Source: Spirogloea muscicola
Taxonomy: Eukaryota > Streptophyta > Zygnematophyceae > Spirogloeales > Spirogloeaceae
Direction: 5' to 3'
Length of the DNA stretch: 64,000 nt
NCBI GenBank assembly: GCA_009602725.1
Contig: WELB01000009.1
Location: 142,171-206,170, forward strand
Position numbers and translations under genes: made by a program. A model generated the notes under the pieces. The model was not told the DNA's origin, searched no databases, and worked only from the letters and a program-made list of their open reading frames with translations. Positions 11,539 through 23,632 of this stretch are shown one piece after another. The first letter of the stretch is position 1, and every line of letters begins with the position of its first letter.

Positions 11539-14500
11539 ATGACAGCAGCCGCGCTCGCTCCAGCGGCGGCCTTCTCTGAGGCTGCTCGGGTCCCGTCACG
11601 GCTGCCTTGCCGGCGAGCGCCGGGGTCGTCAGCTTCCCACGTTGCGATATGCCGTCCGGCGACGCGCCTCGGGAGCTGGCCTCGCCTACGATGCAGGCGC
11701 AGTGGAGCAGCTGACAGGCCGGCTCTGCCAGCGCGCTCGATCGCTGCGCGAGCCGCGGCGGCTGCCGCCAGCGCCGCAGCTGGCGGCTCCGAGCAGGAGT
11801 CTGCGGGAGGCAGTTACACGCGCAGAGCCTCTGACGATGGTACGGCTCAGCCCGAATTCCACTACAGTGCCGAACGCTATCCAGCACTTGGCTTGAGAGC
11901 TGCTGCTTGGCAGGCAGCCCACCCTGACAAGCCGGCTCAATACAAGGAAACCTTAGCACCTTCATGCGCAATGACCCTGATGATCCGTGTTGCGAAAGTG
12001 TCGTCGCACATATTAATGCACGGTCTGCTGAAGCATGTGTGTTCTGAAGCCCCGTCAGGGACTCTGCACAATGACATCTGTTTGATGAAGAGAGAGCGGT
12101 GCGTTTACTGCTGCTTCTGAGTAGACTGGTCTGGACGAGCTCGCACAGAAGGCGCCTCGCTGACAGAGCAGCTTCTGCAGGCTTTTAGAGCGCACTTCTC
12201 AGCAACAGTGTGACTAGCGAAGCATGCGCTCTCTGTAAGCTATGAGCTGCTCATTGAGCAAGCTGCATTGACACACCTGCGCGGCTTGTTGGCCCTGCCA
12301 GGTAACCTTGTGCGTGTCGCCCGCATTGTGGGAACCTCTGCTGCAATCAGCAAGGCCATTGTGGGGCTCCACTGCACCTCACAAAAGCGTATCAAGAGCA
12401 GCTTTCATGAGAGTGTTTTAACAGCTGAATTCTCGCACAGATCACCTGCTCTTGCTATGCGGTCTGACATGCTCATCACCTTGACAAGAGAGCGCAAATT
12501 TTGCATTGTGCCTAGCCAGGGGACATGCCGTGAGGCTTTGCTTGCTGCTGCTTTTGGCGTGGGCCCTGTCATGGAAGCTCTGAGGTGAGGTCTCTGGCAT
12601 CTCTCTCCTTTCCTGACAGCGCTGCTCACACGCAGTCTAAAAGCTGAACTTCTGGACACCATAGCCTAATACACCTGATCACATGGCCCCTTGAATCCAA
12701 AGTGTTGACTTTTTCTAAGAAGCCTGGATGGCCACCCGACGGCAACTCTGATTGACTGGAGCTCTCTGAGCATATTACTTCGTTACATAACAAGTACCAA
12801 GACATGCATTGGGTTGTTCATGCAGTTACTCGTCAATGATACCAGGCTTCTTCATCGGGCTTCTTGGAGGTGTTGCAGACCCCTGCCAGGCTGTTGAAAC
12901 AGTTCTCTTTTCTGCTAATGGGAGATGCTTGACATTACCCGCCTGCATCCTATCCTGCAGCCTTGCTGCTGTCTTCCCTGACGATGCAAGCTTGTCAGAG
13001 AAGGATACTTATGGCAACCTTCTTGTGTTGTAGGAATAAATGGTCCATTTCATGGTTCCATCACGGCAGCACTGAGGTTTGCAACCGCAAAGCTCATCTG
13101 TGACTCCTATCCGCAGTGAAATTGCTGGGATCTGCTTGTCGCTACTGATAAAGCCAACACGCAGGCTATTCTATACTATAAGAAACTCATAGCAGCTGAT
13201 CCAACAAAACAAGCAGCCAATTCATCTCATGCACCTCTTGAGGGTGCAGCAAGAGGAGCAAAGAGGAGGCCCAAGAGCTAATACAGAAGGTCTCCACGCT
13301 TGTCACATTGGTAGCATCTGCACCCTCACTTGATACAACATGGCAGGACTTTTAGTGACATGTTCTTTCTAGGTATTGCAACCTGCCATATTTTGTGAGG
13401 CTAGCTGCTGCAAGAATCAAGAGCTTAACAAGCCTTTGCTGGTGATACGTTGGCTCAGGTATTTTCAATCGTCAGCCTGGCCATATTCGTCTTCGCTGGA
13501 CCTATCATCAGATTGTGTGCACCCGGGTGGGGCTTCAGCAATCTTTCCTGGCTGCCTGTCACCCCATCTCGCAGTGGCGATCATTACAAGTCTCAGCTTC
13601 TGGCATCTCCATCGCAGGCTGGTGGGGGCTCCTCTGGAGCGAGCTGCAACTGTGAGCATAGCCACCATGCAGGTCAGCATGAAGCCTTGATTAAGGGAGG
13701 TTGAAGGACGAGAATGTGGGGCTTCATGGGAGAGCTTGATTTGACTGTCTTTTATTGCATGCAGATGGAGTCTTGGTCATTACCATCACTGTAGCCCACT
13801 TGCATAGGCCTGATCCTAGCACAGAAAATATGCAAGCACCAGCTTCATCTGATTCCCACAGATTGATCTCGTGTTGCAGCTGAAGCTGATGGCACCTGTG
13901 GGACTTTTGTCGGCACTCAATGGTGTTGGATTTGGGAGCCTCACGTATGAACACAACTGGCCGATTATTACATCTATTGCTCATTGACCTGCTATGAAGT
14001 GAGAGACGAGGCCTAAGGTGTAGATGTCCCTGGCTCAGTGGTGACTTACTAATTTTAAATTGGATTCTGTTTGCTTTCGCTGCAGAGCTGCTGGCGTCTA
14101 TGGACTACCTTCACTTAGTCCCTCTTTAGTCAGCCTTAGCATCATGGGGGCGGTTCGTAGACCTTGTTGCTGATGTATTGCCAAGCTTGCTGCATCATCC
14201 AATTTATGCTGCAGCTTGTTGATGACAGCAGCTACTGCTCCGTCAAACCAACAAGCCCACGTCTCTTGAAGTTGAATTTATTGTATATGAACATTGCTTG
14301 CTTCAGTGCATATAGTCTCTGGCTTCTCTGTGCTTATAACAGTATGTAGGATGAAGAACTTTTAAATTGTATCACAGGCTTATGCTCAATCTGTTCACTT
14401 TGGACCTGCAGGTAGTGATTCATTGGCTGCGCACTGGTTCAGCAGATGCCGCGCAGCACCGCATGGCAGGTTGGTATCTCTCCGTCAGCCTTCGCTGATG

Positions 14501-17500
14501 CTTCTCTTGATCATGATCAGGCACCCACAGATTGTTGGCCTCCATGCAAATGCAAGCATCCTCTGTTTGCGGCTGCAGGAGGCGTGTCCATTGCTGCAGG
14601 TTTGCTGTTCGGCATCTGCTGCCAGTTCCTATTCCAGGCAAGGAGAATGACAAGGCCCTGTAAGACTATTTCCTTGGTTGTGGGTCATTCAGGCAACCCT
14701 TGCTGTGGGACTAGCACTCCTTGACGTACACATTTTGTCTCCTTGTCTCAGCGAGCAACATAGCAATGTAGCATATGTCCCTGCAAAGCTCGCAAGTTGT
14801 AACTCCATGCATGTGTGCTTCACTTCTGCGGTTGCAACAATAGACCACAGCCCTTTCTTTCACAAAGTCAGAGTCAAGTCTATTAGCTGTAGCAGCGCAG
14901 ATTGTGCCACTGATAAAACACCGCGCTTGGCTTGTCTGCAGACGACAGCTCAAGCCAAAGCTGGCATGGGGTCCTTTCGACTCCGATTCAAGAATCTCTT
15001 CAAGGATGAGGGTGTCAAGGAGGTTGCTTGACCCATATCACACTGATACAGCTTCCTGCTTGCCTCTAAGAAGAGCGCAGCTCTGTCATAATTTCGTCTT
15101 AGTAGTTCTCCCCAGTCAGCAGTGATATGGTATCCCACTTATGTAGCAACTCAGGTCTGGAGGTTCTGACAGTCTTTGAATCGTCTGTGGATCTCATGGG
15201 TTTTGCAGGTCATGGATGTGATGATTCCTGCTTCTGTGGCCTCTGGGATGCTCCAGTTTGCAACATACACAGACCTCTACTTTGCTTCCTTCATCCCAGG
15301 CTCTGCAGCTGCATTGAATTGTGAGGGCAGCTAAAATCGTGCTTACCAGCATCAGCATGATCACTTCGATTGCAATCTGAGCATCCCCAGTCCATGCCTC
15401 TATTTGTTTCTTGATACACAACAGTGGGGTTAATGTCGTGTGCAGTTACATTGCTGTAGCTTTAAAGAAGTACATTGCCCTTCATACTGCAGATGCAAAC
15501 TTGTTGGTGATGGCTCCCTTGGGTGTGCTTTCCACGTCCCTCCTGGTTCCTATCCTCCCTGTCTTTGCCCGCCTTTCGGATGTGAGTTGACCACAAAAAC
15601 ATCCACTCACTAGTCAATGGTCCACTCTTACTCTGCTGAATGTGTAATGCAAGCACACCTGATATGTGGGTCGACAAGAACAATCACTCCACTTGTGTCA
15701 CCACTAAGTAGCAAGACTGCTTGGGAGAGCACCTCCAATTAGCAATGTGTAAATTAAGATCAACTTGGTTCATTCAGCAGTACTGCTTGTGCAGCCTTCC
15801 AGGTGGTCTGAGCTGAAGCAGAGGGTGCGGGAAGGCCTCGTCGTAGCAGCGGTATCAGCTTTCATAGGACCAAGAGCATAACTTGCAACATGTATTGGGC
15901 TTTTCTTGTGGTGGCCGGTTCTTTGTTGATCTTGTAAGCATGTAGCATCAAGCTGCACAATGACAAAAACTCAAGTTATCGCCATGCTTGTGGTCCTTGG
16001 GTTGCTGTGGACATAGTAACAGTAATGCAGGGCTGCTTCTTGATGTCAGGCAGTGACGTTGCCCCTGAGCGCCATCATGATTCCCTTGGCGAATCCCATT
16101 GTCCGGACCTTGCTGGAGCGAAGCACTTTCAATGCTGCCGCCTCATCCTCGGTGTCATCTCTTGTTATCTGCTGTCAGTGTGCCTCATTTTCCTTCAGGC
16201 AGCTTGATGTGACTTTTTGCATGCTCAAGATTGGCATCTAGGTGCTCACAGGTGCTGAGTACAACTTGGTGACTGGACTTTGATAGTTGTATGGCAGCTG
16301 GGTCTGTATGAATAGTGAATGCACATCTCCAGAAATAACAGCGCACAACGTTGTCGTGTTTGCTGCAGATGTCATAGGAGCAACATCATACTTGGCTAGA
16401 GACGTGCTAGTCAGGGTCTTCTACGCACTTGGTGATGGCCAGCTGCCCTTCCGAGTCAGCATTCTGGCGGTCCTGGCGAACGCCTTTCTGGACTGGCTCC
16501 TCGTCCGCAAGCTTGGCTATGGAGCTCAGGGCCTGGTCTGTTGCCACATCCCCTGTCGTTGTGCTTTTTTGTGAAGGTTCTCATTTGGTGTGAATGATAT
16601 ACTAAAATACCCCTTGGTAGGCTACACTTCTGATATGTTCCTTGCATGGGGGGATAACATTTAGTGTTAATAATGAAGTGCTCTGCAGCTTATTGCAAAA
16701 TATCTATAAAAGCTAAACCCTTATTCTAGATCCTAGAGACTTTCTTCTAGAAGCTGCAGAGTGATGGTCTTTGCAAGATGTTTGGTTGTGATTTGACGAG
16801 TACACTTGGTCCGCGTAATCAGATTCTCGCTACACTGGCCTGCAACACTGGCTCGGCAGTGGCGTTCCTACTCATCCTCTCCAAACGCCTCGGTGGTGAG
16901 CCCCTGCAGAAGCAAAGCAGCCTCTATCTGCTGCACACTTGTTCATTAAGCTTGGCACCATTATTCTTCCTGGACTGTGCGCTTGCATTGCCAGCAACTC
17001 CATCTCCTCTCTCCAGTCTATGGCCGTGGCTCAGAGTGTCATGCAATATCAAGCCTGTACATGTTGAAATCAAGAACAAGGTACACAGCGCCACCAAATA
17101 GAATGTGATGAATCTAAAACGTGGGCACTAGGCACTTGACCATGTGAAGGCCACAACCCTGCCAGAGATGTGGCTCATCATTGAACACTCCTTGTCTATC
17201 ATTGCTGCCCAGGGCTTGGCTTGAAGGACTGGGCTAAACCCTTCTTAACATTGCTAGCATTGGCCGTTCTCTCCTCCGTCATTGCATACCTCGCCTTCCC
17301 TCCCTGCTTCCAGCTGCTCCGATTACTAGCATTGCGAGTGGCACTTGGCACACTCTCCCCCAGGTATGCATGCTGGACGGTACATATTCGACATGCAATG
17401 GTTGTTGTAGGCTTCGTCATTCGCTTCCCACTGTGTCTTAGCTGCAATATTGGAGCCTGTGGGCTGCTTCGGGTTGCTTATGTTGCACATGCCCAACCTT

Positions 17501-17782
17501 GAACGATAAGATATTTCATGCTTGAACAGATCAGCATGTTGGGGATTGAAGCTTTGCGTCTTTGCGGTTGTTTCAGACTACTGTCTGCTAAGTCTGACTA
17601 GACACACTCACTGTTCACTTTATGTTGTGTGCAGGCTTTACTGGATGGTGGAGGGTTGTGCAGTAGGAGTAGTGTCTCTTATCTCCCTTGTCTCGTTTTT
17701 CGGGGCCCTCTACTACATCCAGCTGCCGGAGCTTGAGAATGCAATCAATGTGAAAGTTGCACATACCAGAAGAAAGTCTTAA
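11539..17782 (+). CDS. murJ: MurJ-like lipid II flippase, probably plastid-targeted
   Basis: MurJ flips lipid-linked peptidoglycan precursor across a membrane. About 21 phase-consistent exons are read: 11539-11839, 12302-12360, 12520-12584, 12826-12869, 13034-13076, 13250-13310, 13459-13526, 13618-13672, 13880-13944, 14086-14152, 14412-14469, 14579-14637, 14942-15022, 15209-15320, 15493-15581, 15795-15851, 16050-16173, 16369-16535, 16823-16895, 17213-17363 and 17635-17782, giving about 648 residues. Family motifs: REALLAAAFGVGP, MIPGFFIGLLGGINGPFHG, LKLMAPVGLLSALNGVGFG, ATYTDLYFASFIPGSAAALN, LLVMAPLGVLSTSLLVPILP, MIPLANPIVRTLLER and ARDVLVRVFYALGDG. Exon 1 encodes about 100 Ala/Arg/Ser-rich residues, like a transit peptide. 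The intron after 14637 appears to use a GC donor. Plastid location is inferred from exon 1 and from known plant-lineage MurJ homologues. Confidence 0.9.
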
Positions 17783-18309
17783 CGACTTGGCCAGTGAATG
17801 GCCCGTGAAGATCCAGTGACAGTCTATATGTCAACTGATTGATACTTGATTCTCCTTTTGCTTGATTTCAAGCCCAAGACTTGAAATCTTGGGTTTTCTG
17901 GCCTGCTTAACGGGGAAGGACCTGCACTGGATTTGTCAATTGTAACTCATTGCCCTATGCCGATCAAAGAAGAGTGCACACATACTCTGGCTTGTTTCTC
18001 CTATTTGTGAAGCATTGTTCTCCGATCTGTAGTTTTGACTCTTGAACCTGCTATTGTTGCTATATTTGGTCGCACATCACATGACAGGATCCAGAACAGC
18101 CCTATCACAGAGCAAGCAAAGCAGCGAGGCGAGTGACCGACGGGCTCTTTGGTCTGCAGTCTGTACAGACAATCAAGAGTCCAAGCAAATGATTTAGGCA
18201 CTGTCTCTCATGGAAGTTTGCATTGGCTGCTTCAGATAAGAGCCGGACCTTAATGGTGACAAGTCAGGTCAAAAGATTAAGAAGGATGTGTTCGAGTCTA
18301 AGGTCCTCC
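17783..18309. other. Short convergent intergenic region
   Basis: Separates the 3' ends of the MurJ-like gene (+) and IMP dehydrogenase (-) by 527 bp. It should hold both 3' untranslated regions. No further gene or repeat is seen. Confidence 0.6.
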
Positions 18310-21300
18310 TTAGAAGCGCCGCTTGTCATAGAAAACAAGGCCGTGTATGCCACCTTCCATCTGAGCGGCACCAGTTCTCACCTGGTGACACAAGCAGCAG
18401 CCTGCCAATCAGCATGAAGTGCGCGTGGAGCTCCAAGTATGAGAAAAACCACTGCCTCAGCAAAGCTTCAGGTGTCACAGCCATTGTCTGCTTCTATGAA
18501 GTAAAGAACCTGTAAGCATGAGACTGCAGGCAACCTCTACACGAGGATGCCAGATTATTCACCTCGAGGCGAATGTCTCCTGCGTCCAATGCAGCCCTGG
18601 CAGCAGGCAAGTCCCGGACACCCAAGTCTTGAAACCCCTGTGCTTGCAGAAAGTTGACAAGCAAGCTCAGGGAGCTGAAAATGCGACGATGCAGAGCCAC
18701 AGTGTACTCTGAACTTGAGAAGGATGTGGGCTTGTCCCTGTTAAGCAGCTCAGGATAAGATCTTGATTCTAGCAGAAGTCTCCTGAAGCGCTAGGTGACA
18801 GTGAGGACCTGCTTGACAGCTTGCATTGTGTACGGCACGAGGCAAAAGACGGAGCCCTTGTCAGCAACTGCGCCCGCGACTCCCTGCGCCACCTTGAGCT
18901 TGGACTGGTCACCAAGGTATCGCGCGTCACTGCCCTTCTCTTGTGCCTCCAGCGACCCCATGCCCCGAAACCTCTTCAAGCGCTGCCCGTCCTGTTGAGG
19001 CAGCAGAGGCAGCGAGGAGGAAACCTTGAGTGTAATATAGATGAGAATTTCCCCAATACCAGTGCACGATTGGTTCTAAAGTGATCATTGAGTCGCAATG
19101 TCTGCTATGTAAAATCTTGACACCGGCCATGGATATACAAACACACCAATAATCAGAGTGGCACCAACAGCAGGCCGTATACTTGTAGGACAAATAATCC
19201 TCATGGACATGCAAGTGTAGTGCCTGAAGGTCTCAGCCTATGATTGTTCTGTCATCTTTGCAAAGAAGAGGACGCTGTGCCACCCTTCCAATCATGCAGT
19301 CGACTAGAGCCAGAAAATGTAGTCATTTGATGACTTCCAAAGTGAGGGAGACCTGCAACAACATTGTTGCATACCTTTGTGAAGTACTGCCCCGGGGTTT
19401 CGGACGTGCCTGCCAAGAAGCTCCCGCACATGACACAAGATGCGCCCAGCGCAAGCGCCTTGACAATGTGGCCCGAGTTGGCGATGCCACCGTCAGCGAT
19501 GATCGGGACGTCCATGGCTGCCGCAACCTGGGCAGTGCTGTAGACTGCTGTTGCCTGCAGGTGGCAGAGGGCATGGTCAGCTATTACATACTACCATGCC
19601 ATGCAACCATGCAATAGTCATAGTGCTAAAGTTGACGACTAAAAAGTCATGAAAAACCGAATATGATGAGAAAACTTGCACTTAATAGGATACGCAGTCA
19701 AGGCTTCAGGCACTGCGTTTTGGCAATTGTAGGGGCAAAGACATGAAGCCCACCTGGCCTCTGCCCACAGCGCAGACCTCCTGCGTGGTGCAAATGGACC
19801 CAGAGCCCATGCCGACACGCAGGCCGTCGGCGCCCGCCTCAATCAAGTGCCGAGCCTGTCGAGCCGTTACGACGTTGCCAGCAATGACTTCCAGCTCCAT
19901 GGGCTGCGTTCGCTTGATGTGTGCCAACATCTCCATCTGGTATGTTGAGTGCCCCTGGGAGGAGTCCAGGATGACTGCCCAAGCAAGATGCGAGGAGGCA
20001 GCAGCTGTCAGCCACTGAACACCTTATACACCCTGACATTCATTCCTATCTGAGTGGCCCCAAAGCCCAAGGTCCTGGCTGGAGCTTTAGTACACCAACA
20101 TAGGCAAGATATGATTGACAAGATGCTATATTGTCATTTCAGGTAGTCAACAACGATGGACAGATATAGCTGTTGAAGAGAAGCTAGCGCACGCAGCAAG
20201 AGCAGCACATGAGGAAGGAAAGTCTCAGTGAGCTCTTAAACTGTGCATCCAATATGAGGCCATTCTACGCCCAAGGGCGGCCTCACCTGCATTGACGCCT
20301 GCTTTGACAAGAAGCTCCAGTCTGACTTTGTCTGCCTCCCTGCCAAGCGACGAGGTTGAGCTGTCATTAGCACATGTCACACAACTCCCACTTACACACT
20401 TTGTGGCAGCTTGTTATAGCAGCTCTGGCAGCACCCCTAGCTTGTTTTCAATGAATCTCCTCCGTCCATTGGTGTAATTGACGCACTTTGAGTGGACGAT
20501 CAGGCAGAATATTGGCCACAACCAATACTAAGCTTCACATGACGATAAGTCGAGGCTGCTGAACCTCACCTGGTGCCGATGGCGGCACCCACAAGCACCC
20601 GGCCATCTACTCCCATCGAGGGCGGCCCGAGTGGAGGGAACCTGCAGACTCTTTTCAAAGCCGACCGACATGCTAAGCCTGCATACAGAACGCCGCAGTG
20701 GACACTGACATAAGTTCGTACTATGACATGATGCAAGACTGGTGCCAAGTGTTTTCATGGAGGTCCCCAACACATAAGCGCACCACAACAGCACCAAAGG
20801 GCTGTGATATATCACATGCCGGTGAGCTCCAATGTGTCATTGACCAGTGGCAGTATGCTCTTCTTGCAGGCCCGCAGGGCGAGGACGGCCTGATCCCGCG
20901 TGCATGTCTCAGGGGCGGTGACGACGTCCACAGTCATCACGTCGCGCAGCGGGCGCGTCAGGTCTTCGTCAAAGTCGACATCGCTGCCAGTCACGACACC
21001 TGGCGATGCTCTGCGGCAGACATGGTCAGCACTATGGCTCCTGTGCCGACTGGACGAGCAAACCCACAAGCGCTACCTCTACACGTGCCATACATGGTGG
21101 AGGTCAGCCCCTGTATAGAAATCTCAAATTTGCAATGGTTCATAGACCAAGAAGGGTCTGCACCAATCCAGGTCTACGTTCTGGGCACTGTCTGACCCAC
21201 AGTCTGAAACCCACCGAGAAGCCTGCTGCCCATGCAGCCGTCCTGTGTGATGCACGCGCTCACGCTTCCGGAGCTCTCCCGTAGCCTCAGCACGTCCTGG

Positions 21301-22240
21301 TTTCAAGGCCCGACAGGGAGGGACCCCTGCCCAGGTGATGAGAGCGTGTCGAGACTGAGGACAGAGGCGCAATTGTGCTGCAATGGGACCTCCAGAAGGC
21401 CCGTAGACGTCGACAATCTTGACGGCTTAGGAATTAGCCGCTTGAGGCCAGGGCGTGGTTACCATGACCGTATGGTCCGGCGTGAAGCAGACGGGGTCCT
21501 CGACGAAGCCCGCGGTCAGTGTCTTGGCCTTGGCGACCTGCCGCAGCATGCCACGACCAGCACGTGTCACAAGCAGGCTGTGTTGGCATCGATCTCGAAG
21601 AGCCCTCTGACCAACGCAAGCGCCTGAGGCCGGCAGTTCCAGTCGAAGACTGCAACTCTGCAAGCCAACGTGAGCCATCATTGGCAGCTGCGGCGTGGCG
21701 AGGACCGCCATCTGTGTGAGTGCTGCCCTCACTTGCAGGAGGCCCACCTGAGCAGCCTGCTCCTCGGGCTTGTTGTTGTAGTGGATGAAGCCCATGCCGC
21801 CGACGGCCGCCATGGCGGACGCCATGCCGGCTTCCGTGACTGCAGCCCACAACCACCAAACTGCTCAGAACGTCAAGCCCATAAGTCCGTACTGTCACCA
21901 CAGTGACCAACTTCACCACCGAAGCTCTATCTAAGGTGGGCAATCGTGCTGGCTTGCTCAGGTTTCTAGGGGGTGGCCTCGTGCTTGTGCTGTCCTCAGC
22001 ACTAGGCCGGAGAGCCCTCGCCGGCATGCAAGCGCCATGAAGGCCATATGGGCGCCCACTGATGGGCTTCACGGGACTGAAGCTGGCCAAGGCCGTTGCA
22101 GTTGCACGTCTCTCGCAATATGAAGTCCTGATTAGATGGCGAAAGGGGGCGGGAGGGGTCGCGACCTGTGTCCATGGGGCTGCTGACGACCGGCGTGCGC
22201 AGGCGGATGCGGCGCGTCACCCGCCCCGTCAGGTCCACTG

Positions 22241-22275
<35 letters not shown>

Positions 22276-22516
22276 CGCCGTTAGTTCCGAACGTCAATGC
22301 CGCTACAGTCATAGCGTGGCAAGCCGCCTCGCCTCGCCGTCGGCCGCCGCCGCCGCCGCCGCCGCCGTTGCCGTTACCTTGGTCGGCGCCGAAGTCGATG
22401 AAGCTGGGGTGGAAGATGCAGTCGTCGTAGGTGTACGACCAGCCCCGGCCGAAGAGCGCCGCGGCGGCGAGCCCATTGGCGCCTGCCCCGCGCCCGCAGC
22501 CGCAGGCGGCCGCCAT
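18310..22516 (-). CDS. IMPDH: Inosine-5'-monophosphate dehydrogenase
   Basis: Oxidises IMP to XMP with NAD, the committed step of GTP synthesis. Exons: 22516-22378, 22237-22166, 21839-21733, 21537-21463, 21296-21215, 20999 to about 20820, about 20680-20570, 20339-20287, 19974-19754, 19554-19375, 18991-18809, 18637-18563 and 18381-18310. The product is about 515 residues, the normal eukaryotic length. Motifs in order: [34 protein letters not shown], a CBS pair between about 21540 and 20820, [36 protein letters not shown] (catalytic Cys loop), [25 protein letters not shown] and the end [14 protein letters not shown]. Intron 1 is almost entirely CGG repeat. The exon 6/7 junction is unclear because no clean GT donor fits the phase. 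Confidence 0.95.
22238..22377 (-). repeat. CGG-repeat intron 1 of IMPDH
   Basis: This 140-bp intron starts GTAACGG and ends GGCCAG on the minus strand. Two (GGC)n tracts, at 22241-22280 and 22346-22374, make up most of it. There is no pyrimidine tract before the acceptor. Phase and conservation of the flanking exons (FGADQ, then VDLTGRV) require its removal. Confidence 0.8.
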
Positions 22517-22583
22517 GGCGGGCGCGCCAGAGGGCGAGCTCCTGGGTGGGGAGTCGAGCGCAGCCAGGGGTTGGGGGGTCGAC

Positions 22584-22599
22584 TAAACCCTGGGGTTTA
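22584..22599. repeat. Head-to-head telomere-like inverted repeat
   Basis: TAAACCC and GGGTTTA form perfect 7-bp inverted arms around a 2-bp spacer, 68 bp upstream of the IMPDH start codon. Confidence 0.7.
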
Positions 22600-22663
22600 A
22601 GCAGGTGTGTTATGCGCCTGCCAGTGTCGCTGCAGTCAATGACCCACTAGAAGGAAAGAAGAA

Positions 22664-22795
22664 AGTGCTCGCCCATTGAGGATAGGGGCTGGAAAAGCCA
22701 GCCCAAAATGAGAACGAACAAAGAACGTGAAGGGGGCCAGGGGAAGCGCTAAGAAATACAAGCACAAGAAGAAACAAAGCAGCTACGAAGGAGCC
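22664..22795 (+). repeat. R1 element, near full length
   Basis: Starts GTGCTCGCCCATTGAGGA and contains the hairpin GGGCTGG-AAAAG-CCAGCCC, then a purine-rich body with AAGCGCTAAG and an end near AAACAAAGCAGCTA. The same order of blocks occurs at 59606-59762 and, inverted, at 63590-63715, so these three define the family length of about 140 bp. No coding potential is seen. I do not recognise the family. Confidence 0.85.
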
Positions 22796-22865
22796 AGCTC
22801 TTCCAAGATTGAGGCAATGGCTGTGAGAGGCCAGCCCAAACGGGATGGACACGGCACATCCGTTG

Positions 22866-22920
22866 CATCTGCGGTGCCGGTCGCGCTTTGGCTGCAGCCT
22901 CTGGCCACAGACAGGACAGA
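22866..22920 (+). repeat. R4 repeat copy 1
   Basis: The block around TTTGGCTGCAGCCTCTGGCC and ACAGACAGG recurs at 58498-58552 with few changes. It may be part of a longer element together with R3, which follows the second copy. Confidence 0.7.
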
Positions 22921-23632
22921 AAGAAAGACAGACAGACAGACAGGGGATTGCCATTGCCTTACATTGAAGAAGCTGTTTCTTCATTTTGCGCGCCTGACAG
23001 GAGAAGCGTATTCCCGCTGCCCTTGATGCCCTTGAAGTCAAGAGTCTGCCCTGATTTGACTCCAGGAACAGGCTCAGTCAACGATGACGAATATTGGTCC
23101 ACCTTTCAGGACTCTGCAACGTGAGCAGAATGTGAATAACGCCGCGTGACATCGCTCTTGACATAGCTGCAACCTTTCAGTGGCACTTGGCCCACATTCT
23201 CGAAGTGGGACAAATTTGAACGATGGTGAATGCTAATTGAGCAATCAGCGACCCATATGAACATGATAGCCTCACGAGCCACGCAGTAGCAGGAGCGCCA
23301 GAGCGCACCCAAGCTCGCAACTTCACACTGCAAGGCGAGCTGGTTGCTGATCATCACAGGACAAGCAGGCCAAGCTCATGCTGCGGCCTGGTGGCCAGGA
23401 GGGACCTCGCGGTTGCCGCTCGCAACAACGACCTGCAGCATGGTGACAAAATGATTCTGGGGGGGGGGGGGAGAGGCCGCGGGTGCGGCACGGGGAGGAA
23501 GAGGAGGGTTGGGCAGTGGTTTGTGTTATGGTGTCTTTGGGGGCGGCTCATGGAGGACCGAGCAAGTATATGTTCAGAAGACTTGCAGGTTTAAGGCAGA
23601 AGGTGAGTGCGGCAGCGCTGCCGCACTCAAGA

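Larger units (their letters stand above)
22517..23632. other. Intergenic with repeat R1 copies and simple repeats
   Basis: 5' flank of IMPDH and 3' flank of the bZIP gene. It holds an inverted telomere-like pair at 22584-22599, a full R1 element at 22664-22795, an R1 fragment near 22820-22855, repeat R4 at 22866-22920, a short (CAGA)n run near 22920-22941 and a G run near 23460-23471. No gene is recognised. Confidence 0.6.

Noticed and set aside
20820-20820. A fourth GC-AG intron at the end of IMPDH exon 6
   Set aside because: Phase suggests a GC donor at ACCG|GCATGT, but the match to the GC-donor consensus is poor and other readings exist, so it is not claimed.
20698-22098. Plus- and minus-strand frames of 130-218 codons
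   Set aside because: They overlap IMPDH exons in other frames; the conserved frame is the spliced one.
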